Shown: positions 45,398-55,316 of the stretch, one piece after another
Position numbering within the stretch: the stretch's first letter is position 1
How the letters are laid out: every line of letters starts with the position of its first letter
DNA from: Immersiella caudata
Taxonomy: Eukaryota > Ascomycota > Sordariomycetes > Sordariales > Lasiosphaeriaceae
Reading direction: 5' to 3'
DNA: 64,000 nucleotides
Assembly: GCA_030512335.1 (NCBI GenBank)
Contig: JAULSU010000002.1
Coordinates: 4,650,001-4,714,000 of the forward strand
The notes under the pieces: model-generated
What the model was told of the DNA's origin: nothing
What the model saw: the letters and a program-made list of their open reading frames with translations, nothing else
Database searches by the model: none
Position numbers and translations under genes: made by a program

Positions 45398-46162
45398 ATG
45401 ACAGCTCACGACTGGGACCAAGTAGCCAACGGCAAGATGCCGCTCTTAGAAGCCCCCCTACACGAGACAGATTCCAAAGAATCGGACCCGAGCCCGCCCT
45501 ACACAGAATCCGCGGCCGCCCCATCTCAGTCATCCGCACCTTCGGGTCCCTCCCGACTCCACATCCTCGGCGCAACATGGGGCGGCGTCAACGTCACCTC
45601 GGACATCCAAGGCCTCATCGAAGTCGACAAATCCTCTCAATTCGAGCGCCTCAAACTCAACATGCACACCATCCACACGAACCTCCTGCCCGACCCAGAG
45701 ATTACCGTCATCAAGACGCTCACAATTCTCTACCATTACGACAGCGGAGATCTCCAGATCCTCAACGCCAGCCAATTCGCGCCGCAAATTCACATCAAAA
45801 TCACACCCGCCGCACACATCGACCAGGGCAAGGGAATCGCGCGGGCGCTCTTCCCCAAGTTCATCACCACGCTTTCCGGTAGCCCCTGGAGAAGTGCATC
45901 AGAAAACGGGCGTGTGGAGATCCTCGCCGTGCTGTACGGTACGGGAAGGATTCAGACACCGGCGGTGTTGGAGGATCTGGCGAGTTTTTTCGAGGGGCGG
46001 AGGGGTCAGATACGAACGACGACGGCATTCTTCCGGACGGATCCGTGGCCGGGGGTAAGGAAGTCGTGGACGGTGTACTTCCGGTTCGTGGGGTCGGGCG
46101 TGGTACAGTGTGTGACGGGCATGGAGGATCGAGCGTTGGAGGTGCCTTGGAGGCGGGATTAG
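45398..46162 (+). CDS. conserved-looking cytosolic protein, unknown function
   Basis: Single exon of 254 residues from ATG 45398. Residues 1-48 are acidic and Ser/Pro-rich (disordered). The rest is predicted mixed beta: LHILGATWGGVNVTSDIQGLI, then ITVIKTLTILYHYDSGDLQI and later KSWTVYFRFVGSG near the C-terminus. 'Atypical-G-G-V-x-VT' followed by a 'KTLTVLY' strand recalls the C-terminal domain of some fungal DnaJ-type proteins (DUF3395), but there is no J domain and this link is weak. There is no signal peptide or membrane helix. Codon usage and length make it a real gene. Confidence 0.7.
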   Translation: MTAHDWDQVANGKMPLLEAPLHETDSKESDPSPPYTESAAAPSQSSAPSGPSRLHILGATWGGVNVTSDIQGLIEVDKSSQFERLKLNMHTIHTNLLPDPEITVIKTLTILYHYDSGDLQILNASQFAPQIHIKITPAAHIDQGKGIARALFPKFITTLSGSPWRSASENGRVEILAVLYGTGRIQTPAVLEDLASFFEGRRGQIRTTTAFFRTDPWPGVRKSWTVYFRFVGSGVVQCVTGMEDRALEVPWRRD

Positions 46163-46775
46163 TGAGGGAGGCGGGTGAGGGCACAGCGTGGGCTGCTCGG
46201 CATGAAGTGTCACTGCACTGCCTTGGGGTAGTGCCGGTGATGGACTCGGTCGGTGGCATGGGTCACGTGGGTATGTCTGGTCCGACCGTCGAGAAAGGCA
46301 AGAATCATATGCCCCAATGTAAGCTCTGAGCTGCATGCGCTGTCATACAGTGTTAGCCAGCAGCAAGCTTCACAAGCTGTATCTCCCCGCGGCAGTGGTC
46401 ACCGACATGGTTGGATAGGTAGCCCCTACTCTTCTTTTGGGTAACGTCGATCTTTGGGAAGATGATCCTTCGAAGACTCTTCATTCCCGGTCCCTCCTCC
46501 TCTCGCTTTCCCGGCTCCGCTGCCCACCCCTTAAATTCGAGCATCACAGAGTTCTCACCCGCTCACTTCAGGGTTTCAACGGATGGAAAGGCCTTCGCCC
46601 GATGCACTTGGGCTCCCTGGTAGCAAGAATCGCCGCTTCCTACATCCACCGAACGGGATGGGGCTCTATATGGATGGAGATGTGTGAGATGTCACCCCAT
46701 CAACGAACGAGCTGAGGCTTCATTTCCGGAGTCAACTGCATCCTTGGGCCAAGCATCTCCGATGGGCTGCAACCA
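46163..46775. other. intergenic
   Basis: No coding signal is seen before the WD40 remnant. No NACHT or HET domain was found upstream that could belong to it. Confidence 0.45.
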
Positions 46776-47640
46776 TTGCTCCCCCCCTCCCCTCCTACCC
46801 AGGCCAAAGACGAGGTCAACTTGGTCAGTGACGTGGCGTGGACACCTGACGGGGGACAGGTTGCTTCCGGGTACAATGTCGGGTCCGTTAGGCTCTGGGA
46901 CGCTACGACAAAATCAGCCGTTTACATATACGAGGGGTCCACGGACAAGGCCAGCTCCGTTTCCACCTCGCCGGACGGAACCTGATCGCTGGCGGCTCAG
47001 ATGACTTTTCTGTCATGGTCTGGGACATGAAGACCAGAGCATTGCGGTATGCTCCCAAAGGGGCGCATTCGCGCTGGGTCAACTCCGTTGTCTTCTCGCC
47101 GGCCGGACAGCACGCTACTTGCCTCGGGCTCCATGGATGAGACGGTGGCTATATGGGATGCCTTGACGGGGAGCCTGCTCAAGAGAATCAACAACCAGTC
47201 CAGCGGTGTCAACACTGTCGCCTTTTCTCCAGACGGCTCACTGATCGCAACAGGGGCGGTCGATCGAATGGTGCGGCTTTGGAATGTTCACAGCAAGTCC
47301 AAAAAGCTTCACGCCATGCTTGACGGTCATTTATGCTGCATCAACCCGGTGCGATTCTCGCCAGATGGGAAGCACATCGTATCTGGGTCGGACGACATGA
47401 CGGTTAAGCTCTGGGCCGTACTCACTAGATTGGGGCGTATGACACTCAAGGGACCTCTGAGATCCTGCTCGGCCGACCAGGGAGTTAGCCTCTGGGACCC
47501 GAACGCCGATGACTCGCTTAGAGCGACCCTCGAAGTCGGTGTGGTTGTCCACAAGGCGTCATTATCCACTTGCGGTCGATACATTGAGACTGACAAGGGG
47601 AGGGGGAGGGCGTGTTGGACACTGGTTCTTCCTCTCCTTC
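46776..47640 (+). pseudogene. WD40-repeat pseudogene
   Basis: Five recognisable and one decayed WD40 units are spread over two frames: SDVAWTPDGGQVASG...VRLWDA; SSVSTSPDGT, then a frame change near 46982 to LIAGGSDDFSVMVWDMK; VNSVVFSPA, then a change back near 47100 to STLLASGSMDETVAIWDA; VNTVAFSPDGSLIATG...VRLWNV; INPVRFSPDGKHIVSGSDDMTVKLWA; and a fragment ending VSLWDP. Two frameshifts and no start or upstream effector domain make it non-functional. Regular high-identity repeats of this kind occur at the C-terminus of fungal NOD-like (HET-E type) proteins. That origin is inference. Confidence 0.7.
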
Positions 47641-49074
47641 CTCTCGCTCCTCGTCTCCCGCCACTCACCGTCCCTATGCCATGCCCTCTTTGCAGCCCAG
47701 GACTGGCTGAAGAGAGATGGAGACAACGTCATGTAGCTTCCGGACGAGTTTCATGCCACTTGTGTGGCAACTCGGGACGATGTCATGGTGGCTGGGCACG
47801 CAGCTGGGGGACTCACTTTCGTATATTTCTAGCTTAGACTTTATTTTTGCGTCTACCTCCCTACCTGGGAAAACGAAACTGGTGCTTAGGAACTCATGGG
47901 TAGTTTTTGGCCTTTGCCGGGGGCGCCGAGATTGAACTGGCAGGTTTGGCCTGGAGGCTCGCAGTGGAAGGAATAGGCAAGGCCTGACGCAGAGCTACAG
48001 GTAGCTAATACATCACCATTTTCTTTTATCCTCTCTTGTCCAATAGGTGATGCACTTGACAGATCAAGGATGAAAAGTCTTTCGACGGGCTTTGGGGTTT
48101 CATCCGCAAGTTCGCTGCAGCAATATAACGTTTGTGGCACAGCATGCGGTGAGCCACCTATTCGATCAAAGCAAGGGGGACAAGCGAGAGAGGCGTGACA
48201 TCAGTTGCTACCCCCGCTCCAACCGCACCAACCGGGTAAGAGTTCGGTTCTTGTTAGCTACCATCGTGAGAATTTCTTATGGTGTCCAAAACAGACAAAT
48301 ATCAGCAACTATTGTTTTGGCAGAAGTGCTTGGTTTGCATTGTCTGGGATGGCGCATGGAATCCCGGATCCCGGATGCTGGGTGCCTCGTGCCGCGCCGC
48401 GGAGGCGCTTGCGGCTCCATGCAAGCAACCCCAATCCTCGTTCCTTCCCTGGATGCCACGATTGGATACCACCTCGTGGCATTTCTCCTTTGCTCATGGC
48501 GCCTGAGTCAGCACCTCAGGGGACCAATGGTGTTACCCAGCAGACCGGTCAGACCGAGTGAAAATGCAAGCAAGCTCACACACTGCAACGCCGCACCCTT
48601 GAATATTGAATGCAACGGCACGGTGACCCATGGACTCTGTGCTCAGCTGTAATATTAGGTCAAATGATGGACAGAATGGGCATTTCAGTGGCATCGACGA
48701 CGCCGAGTTGGCACCAAGGCAGAACAGAAAGCCCAGCCATCCTTCCCCTTGAGGCTGCATATTCCATTTCACGCTCTGGTGGGCAGCCCAGATCGGGTTA
48801 GATGCGCCTCGGATCCTTCCTTGCAACTGCTGCGATAGCGAACCCGGGATCTATTTTGACAACGCGGCTCTTGAGAACGGCAGTTGGGACGCCACAATTT
48901 TTGGACTACAAGTACAACACCATATTTGAGTCTCATCGCCTCACATGGGATTCAGTCTTCAGCGCTCAGGGCTGGATGCGTCAGATTGACAACAGCTCAA
49001 CAGTGGAGCGTGGAGCAGCACCAGAAACCCCCACCCTCGTTTTTTTTTTTACCCTTCCCATTCAATCATTCACA
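47641..49074. other. intergenic
   Basis: No gene is recognised. A short T-rich stretch (49041-49050) lies in the leader of the tyrosinase gene. Confidence 0.5.
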
Positions 49075-50445
49075 ATGCATTTTAAATCTGCAGTGATTTC
49101 GCTGGTCGCCCTGTCGGCCAGCGCCTTGTCTGTGTCCGCTCGTTCCGTTCGTGGCATGAACTCGAGGTCTCCCGCGCCAGTGCCTGCTCCAGTGCCTGCT
49201 CCAGTGCCTGCTCCAGCACCTGCCCCACTAGCAGCACCTCAAGAATCAGCGCCCGACGCTGCACGCCCACGTCCCCCACCTCCACCTCCTCCCGCAAAGT
49301 GCAGCAAGAAAAACAAGCTGAAGCGCAAGGCCTGGCACAAACTCAGCAGGAAGGAGAAGAAGAATTACATCGATGCCGACCTCTGCCTGATGGGCAAGCC
49401 GGCGACTTTGGGCCTGCCGGCTGCTGCCAATCGCTGGGAGGAGCTGCAGGCCATTCATCAGATTCCGGCGTCCATTACCCATGGCGTTGGCGCCTTCCTG
49501 CCGTATCATCGTCTGCACATGCATGCGCATGAGCGGGCGATGAGGGAGGAGTGCGGATACACGGGTGCTCAGCCGTGAGTTTTTTCTCTCTCCTTTTCCT
49601 TTCTATTTTTTTTTTTTTTTTTGCCTTCTTGTTTTGCATTTTGCTGACTTTCACGTTCTCAGATACTGGGACGAACCCCTCGACGCGGGCTCCTTCTCGA
49701 CCTCGGTGGTCTTCGACCCCATCACCGGCTTCGGCGGCGACGGCTCTGGTCCATCCAACTGGTACGTCCAAGTCCTTTTGTTTTCCCCCCTCCATCCTTC
49801 CAAAAATATCCCAGAAAAAAAAAACCGATAACTGACATTCCCCGCAGCATCACCAACGGCCCCTTCGCCACCTTCCAAAACAACCTCGGCCCTGGCTACT
49901 GGACCAACACAACCCATTGCATCAACCGCATCGTCAACGACACCGTCTCCCTCATGTCCGGCCAACCCTACGTCGACGAGTGCCTGGCAAAGCCCACCTA
50001 CCTCACCTTCTGGCCCTGCCTCGAAACCGCTCCCCACATCGGCGGCCACGGCGGCGTCGGCGGCCTCATGCTCGATCCCATCGCCAGCCCGGGCGATCCC
50101 ATCTTTTACCTGCACCACACCTGGCTCGACAAGATCTGGTGGGAGTGGCAGGCCGCCAACCTCCCTGCTAGACTCTCTGATATCAGCGGGCAAAACACGG
50201 CTCCGCCCGGCGGGGCATTCCCGCCCCCGGATCCGAACGCGCTACCGCTGTTTTTCCCGCCTCTGGAGGCGTTTCCGCCGTTTCCGTCGTTGGTGCCGCC
50301 GCCGGGGTCGCCGTTGCCGGTGGGGGATCCGGGGAATCAGACGACGCTGACGCATGTGTTGGATATGTTGGGGGTGATTCCGAGTCAGACGATTGCGGAT
50401 GTTATGGATATTGGGGGGGATTTGCTTTGTTATGAGTATGTCTGA
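49075..50445 (+). CDS. secreted tyrosinase
   Basis: Exons 49075-49574, 49663-49761 and 49848-50445 give 398 residues. A signal peptide is followed by a Pro/Ala repeat region (PAPV units) and a basic stretch (CSKKNKLKRKAWH). The type-3 copper centre is complete. CuA: THGVG, FLPYHRLHMHAHERAM. CuB: HIGGHGGVGG, DPIFYLHHTWLDKIWWEW. Junctions restore GAQPYWDEPLD and SNCITNGPF. The core is short, with a Pro-rich C-terminal tail rather than a long C-terminal lid domain. This matches the small secreted tyrosinases of ascomycetes that oxidise monophenols or diphenols, for example in melanin formation or phenol detoxification. Confidence 0.9.
49177..49224 (+). repeat. 12-bp tandem repeat coding for PAPV units
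   Basis: ccagtgcctgct occurs three times head to tail, followed by a diverged fourth copy, inside the first tyrosinase exon. In-frame copy number change would lengthen or shorten the spacer after the signal peptide. Confidence 0.9.
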
Positions 50446-51053
50446 GTGGGGTTTGTGAGGTGGGTTTCAGCCCTTGGATGGTATGTTTACTGGGGTTGGG
50501 AAAGACGTGACCTATTGGATACAGTTTTTGATCTCTGACAATTATTGCCTTGCTTGGAGAGTTAGTCTGAAATGGCATTTTACAAGGGCCAAAGATATCA
50601 TGTGTCGTTCCGACTTCCTGCTAATCACCATGTTGGTACCCGGTGCCAAGGCGACGGGAGCCTCACGGCTGGCCCGTCCGCCCGTCGATCAGGTGGGACG
50701 CTGTGAGCTTGTTTCTTGCGCTGCATGGTGGGTCTACGAGCCCCGGGCATATATCAAGCGCCCTGCTTCTTTGGCCTCTACGCGAACAACTACCGACGCA
50801 GCACTCAAAATCCGGGGATTTTGCTGCCGCCAATGACGATGAGCCGCCGGCCATTTTAGACCCTGTGATATGATCCCCAGATCAACCGTTGCAATCATAT
50901 CCCGTGCTAGGATTAGACTTATATTAACCGCCTATCGGTACTCCCGACCAAACTACATCAAAAAGAACGATATAAGCAGTGGCAACAGTGCTTTCTTTTC
51001 CGGGCGGCGCCTCCTCCCCCTAGGTTCGATTTGAATTCTCCGACGACGACACG
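50446..51053. other. intergenic
   Basis: No coding signal. It ends in the promoter of the DUF1996 gene. Confidence 0.5.
50971..50976 (+). promoter_or_regulatory. TATA-box candidate
   Basis: TATAAG lies 83 bp upstream of the ATG at 51054. Confidence 0.45.
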
Positions 51054-52170
51054 ATGCGCGCCATCTCAACAGCGGCCCTCGTCGCAGGGGCCTCGGCCCT
51101 GACCGTTGTCGAACACAAACCCCTTTTCCGGAAGAACATCGACCCCATAGTATTTCCCGGCAAGTACATTTCCCACATGCACTCATTCTACGGCTCCGAC
51201 GCTGTCAACACGACCCTCCCAACGACCGCCGATCTCCAGCAGGGCTGCCCCTCAGGCGAGAACCCCAACGACCTCTCCGTCTACTGTACGTCCCTCTGCC
51301 CCCCCTCCCCTCCCCCCTCTCTTTCCCTCCCCCCTTTCTTTCCCTCCCTCCTCTCAACAATATCAACTAACCCTTCCTCAGGGGCCCCAACCCTGTACTA
51401 CGTCAAAGACGACAAGTACACCGAAATCTACCCCGCCACCTTCAAAACCTACTACGAAAACATCGACCGCGCCGAAATCCCCTTCCCCCGCGATCTCTAC
51501 ATGGTGGCCGGAAACGCCACCGCCAAATCCCAATCCGACGTGCAGGAAAACCTCAACATGATAACCTGGTGGTGCGACGGCAACGGGCCCGAGGATCGCG
51601 ACAAGCGCCCGCGCGCCGCGCTGCCGCTATCGACGTGCAGCGCGCATTTACAAGCCATCTTGAGGTTTCCGGACTGTGTGAACCCGAACAAGATTACAGA
51701 GTATACGTATGCGGCTGCGCATGGGAATAAGTGTCCGGCGGGGATGAAGCGGATGCCGAGCCTGAGGTTTTCGGTGAGGTATAATACGCGGTCGGCGATT
51801 CCCGGCGGCTGGAAGGGGGTGCCGCCTATCAGGTTGGCTTGCGGGGAGGTATGTTCTCTTTTCTTTGTGTGTCCTGCAAAACGAAAACAATGCCCCATTG
51901 TGTAGGCGCTGCTCGGATTGAGGGGTTGAGCTGACAGCGGCACAGATTGGTGTCGGGTATTGCTTCCATGGCGACTTCATCAATGGGTGGTATGACGATG
52001 CGAACAAGGAATTGCTAAAGGCAAAGGGCCAGACGTTCATGGAGATCAATGGAGCTCATGGGAGGGGAAAGGGGCAGTACCCGAAGCACTGCAAGCCTCA
52101 GGATAGGGACCCTGACAACGGAACCAATGACTATCACAAGAGCTTGGAGATGATGGGGAAGGCTCACTAA
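51054..52170 (+). CDS. secreted DUF1996 protein
   Basis: Exons 51054-51285, 51382-51848 and 51946-52170 give 307 residues. Signal peptide at the N-terminus (MRAISTAALVAGASALTV). The DUF1996 hallmarks are present: HMHSFYGSDA, NDLSVY-WAPTLYY across intron 1, YNIDRAEIPFPRDL-type segment, MITWWCDG, FPDCVN, RMPSLRFSVRY and, across intron 2, LACGE-IGVGYCFHGDFINGW ending with a KHC motif. Introns are 96 and 97 bp. Many relatives carry a WSC or CBM domain; this one has none. Relatives are widespread secreted fungal proteins of unknown activity, often expressed on plant material. The model is full length. Confidence 0.88.
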
Positions 52171-52568
52171 GCCGTAACTTGCCAAAAAAAAAAAAAAAAA
52201 CTATTGAGGTTTTTGGAGTTGAGTACGAAGGCTCCGGCCAAAAGAGAGGGTCCCTTTGGTCAGTGTACCTGGTGTCACTCGCACCGGAGACGTCGTAGAA
52301 ATAGTTGTCTTGGAGCGGCCTGTGCCGCGATAGCGAGTCTATCTACCTAATCATGCTGTCTCCAAAGTCTAGCCGTGGTGTTCAAGCAAGTCAGTCTTTT
52401 CAATGACTACCACTCTCACCACCACTCTCGCCCGGCTGGAAGGATGTCTCTCCAGTGGCGGTCAAAACCTTAGTTGGCCATCCCCAAAGCCTACATTGCT
52501 AGGTGAATGAGTTCGACATCGCTTCCCTTGGGACCTACGAGGGTCGCTACTTTGGGATCATCTTTGAC
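52171..52568. other. intergenic
   Basis: An A-run lies at about 52184-52200 just after the DUF1996 stop. Nothing else is seen. Confidence 0.5.
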
Positions 52569-53363
52569 TCAGCCGTCAACTCGGGGTCCGTTCGGGTTCT
52601 GTACAATTGGGCCAACTAGGCTGGTGATCAGCTTCACTCCAAGCCATTGCAGGGTTGTGAGCGCCACATACTTGGAATGACAATCTGGGGCAGCTTTAAA
52701 ACGGCGCTGAAGGCCATTGAGTCGTCTGGCTGCCCGAGCGGGAGGAGAACAAAGTTCTCTTCCTTGTCTAGCTCCAAGATGCTTTCTACGATCCATTCTA
52801 CGAACGTCCGAGGTTGTTTCATGCCAATCTCTCTTTGTTCTTGAGTAATAGAACACGTCAAGGGTCTATCATGGCGAAAAGACATGTCAGCGTGCTATGA
52901 GCTGGCCTTGTAGGAATCTGAAATTCGCCTCGGAACTTCTCGTAGCTGTGGAACTGCTCACAGTCTTCAAGCCACTCGACTGACTTTGCTTTCGTCAACT
53001 TCTTAGTCTTCGGAATTTATTAGGAAGCGTAATTACCTTGTTCAAAAAGATGTACATCTTCGCAATGCTCAGGTCCGGGTGAATGCCATCTGGAAGACAT
53101 CGTCGGTTTTGGCGAACGATTCGAAGACGGACCGCAAGCCTTCAGCCGTCCATGCCCCATTTTCCGACGTTACAACGACAGCTGGAAAGACTCTGGAGCC
53201 GGAGTCCCATTCGGGATCTAGTGTATGCTCATGGAGGATTAAAAGGCCGTAAACGGCGTAGGGCAGGAAGGAGTGCACTCACCTCGACTCGACTGTCAAG
53301 ATACTCTATGCCGCCGCGGTCGACAGTTATACTGACGTGTTGATTGAGGCCTTCATGAGCCAT
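52569..53363 (-). pseudogene. fragmented unknown gene
   Basis: From ATG 53363 the frame reads MAHEGLNQHVSITVDRGG and IEYLDSRVE. A plausible 55-bp intron (53282-53228) joins it to HTLDPEWDSGSRVFPAVVV and SVFESFAKTDDVF. A frameshift near 53080 follows, then HPDLSIAKMYIFLNK, a possible intron starting GTAATT, then EDCEQFHSYEKFRGEFQIP, a shift near 52880, FVEWIVESILELDKEENFVLLPL, and a last shift near 52670 to LTTLQWLGVKLITSL and a stop at 52569. The pieces are collinear and protein-like, so this is a once-intact gene with three or more frame breaks. No family is recognised. Confidence 0.5.
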
Positions 53364-53571
53364 GGTGATGGTTGAATAGTGTGTCCTGGTACAAGAATTC
53401 TTGTAGCCACAAAGTCAAATCCAAAAAAGTTGTATTAGCAGACGGTGTTGCAATTTGGCAGTGAGAGAATGTAGAGAGCTGGGAGCCCGCGATTCGCGGC
53501 GATGGAGGTGGCAGGACATCGTGCGATGAGACACTTCCGGTTTGATGCGTGAGATGCTGAAAGGTGGAAGT

Positions 53572-53616
53572 GAGGAGGAGGAGGAGGAGGAGGAGGAGGA
53601 GGAGGAGGAGGAGGAG
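53572..53616 (+). repeat. (GAG)15 microsatellite
   Basis: Perfect GAG trinucleotide repeat, 45 bp. On the minus strand it reads as CTC. It is not inside a supported gene. Confidence 0.95.
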
Positions 53617-53974
53617 AGCCACGTCATGCAAAGAACTTTGCAAACCTGCGGGGCAGGTGTAAGTGAAGCTCATAGATGCCGGTCCTGATGCTCTGCAGGT
53701 TCGAGGCTAAGGTGCAAACCTGAGCTGGGTGGTTCCTGCCCCACCTGCCCGCCACTCCAGCATGGCGTTTTGACCACCACGCCGATTGGGTGGAACCGCC
53801 GACCTGAGCGCCACCAATGCGGGGGACGAGATTCCCCCAGGTCTTGTTGATGGGCCCTCGCTGCAGGGAAGTGACACAGGCGCAAAGTACTTGAGCGCTC
53901 GTTGTTCCGAATTGACGGAAGTCTCGTCACCCTTTCCCTCCTCGTTGGTGTCGGTCCCCACTAGGCGAGCACCA

Positions 53975-54817
53975 ATGTCCATCAACAGCTTCTCCAGCCC
54001 CACCCGAAGCGACAAATGGGTTCCCGGCCAGAGCCAAGTGGTCGCATGGATCACTGACTTTCCATCTTACAACATCCGCCTCTGGCAAGAGCACCCAACA
54101 AAAGCAAGCGCTGAGTTTGGCGGCGTCGTCTTCGGTGCGACTCCTTCACTCCCCACCTCAACCAAGCCCATCGCTGACCTAGCCAAAACAGTCCACTCCG
54201 CCGGTGACCCCCAAGTCGCAAACATCACTTGGAAAGTCCAAACGTACGATCTCGATCCCGAGTTCTCAAACACCTACTTCTTCTGGCTCTTCAACGGGAC
54301 CGACACAGCCGACAAGACCGTCAATGCAGAGCCAGTCGCCGAGTTCGCATCCCCGTATTTCAGCATCATCCCCGAGGCGCGCCCCCGACCGACGACGACC
54401 GCGAGGTCTACAACGAGCACGGTCGGTACCGCGTCATCCTCGAGCGCGACGAGTACTGCGAGTTCCACGACAGCGGGAACAGCATCCGCGACGTCCACGC
54501 CGACTTCACCACCCGAGAATATTGCGAGCGGCGGAGGTAGCGCATCGAACGCGGTCCCCATCGGACTGGGCGCAGGCCTGGGCGTCGCAGCGCTACTCCT
54601 GATACTGGGCGCAGCACTCTGGTTCCTCAAACGCAGGCGAGAGAAGGCAGGTTTGGGACGGAGCGTCGCAGAGATGCCGGCGACTGCTATTCACCAACCA
54701 TCTCCTGCCATGGTGGGCAAACCTTGGGATCATGGGTTTCAGAACCAGCCGTACTATGAGAAGAGGGTCGAGTTGGCTCAGTCCAGCTATGATCGCACAC
54801 CTAATGAATTGGAATGA
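53975..54817 (+). CDS. Ser/Thr-rich single-pass membrane protein (KRE9/KNH-like extracellular domain)
   Basis: The frame is open from 53786, but the first ATG is at 53975, giving 280 residues. An upstream exon with a signal peptide may be missing, since the first domain (FSSPTRSDKWVPGQSQVVAWITDF) is of the secreted 'Ser-Thr-rich GPI-anchored' (Kre9/Knh1) kind. It continues with NITWKVQTYDL and SNTYFFWLFNG. A Ser/Thr/Ala-rich stalk, likely O-glycosylated, covers about residues 135-185. A membrane helix (IGLGAGLGVAALLLILGAALWFL) and a basic stop-transfer (KRRREK) follow. The cytosolic tail has about 60 residues with Pro and Tyr motifs. This resembles fungal cell-wall sensors, but the sensor role is inference. 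Confidence 0.65.
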   Translation: MSINSFSSPTRSDKWVPGQSQVVAWITDFPSYNIRLWQEHPTKASAEFGGVVFGATPSLPTSTKPIADLAKTVHSAGDPQVANITWKVQTYDLDPEFSNTYFFWLFNGTDTADKTVNAEPVAEFASPYFSIIPEARPRPTTTARSTTSTVGTASSSSATSTASSTTAGTASATSTPTSPPENIASGGGSASNAVPIGLGAGLGVAALLLILGAALWFLKRRREKAGLGRSVAEMPATAIHQPSPAMVGKPWDHGFQNQPYYEKRVELAQSSYDRTPNELE

Positions 54818-55316
54818 GGATGATGCCGCGAGTGAACCTTGAGAGCATTCGGGTGACGAGAGAGAGGGGCTGGAACAGATGGGGACGTGGCTGATGTGAT
54901 CGCTGTGATAAAAATCCTGGCATGCAGCCACATGGCCGGTCTGGCAGCCTCCTCAATTTTAGACATGCATAAAGATCCCATTTGGGACGCAAGGCTGAGT
55001 GGGTGTTTGACTATTCAGGGGGTGTAACCGCTCCGGGCCGTCTTCATGGTCGGCTTGGCCCAATGAAAGCAAGGGGTTCCAAAGCAAAAAGAATTGAAGA
55101 CGAGAGCTGGACAACTGATGAAGAAGCAAGCTGAGGTATCAAGTATGCATATCTAACCCTATGAAATAAATCAACAAACGAAAAGCCAAAAACTGCAGTT
55201 GCTTGGGGTATCTTCGACGTCCCATCATTCCATCCCGCACATGCAAAGGGCATGTGCCCCACCATTGAAAGCCTCCCGATCTCCACGTTACTTCATCGGC
55301 CACCAAAAAGGCCGAC
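54818..55316. other. intergenic between convergent genes
   Basis: No coding signal is seen. Confidence 0.5.
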
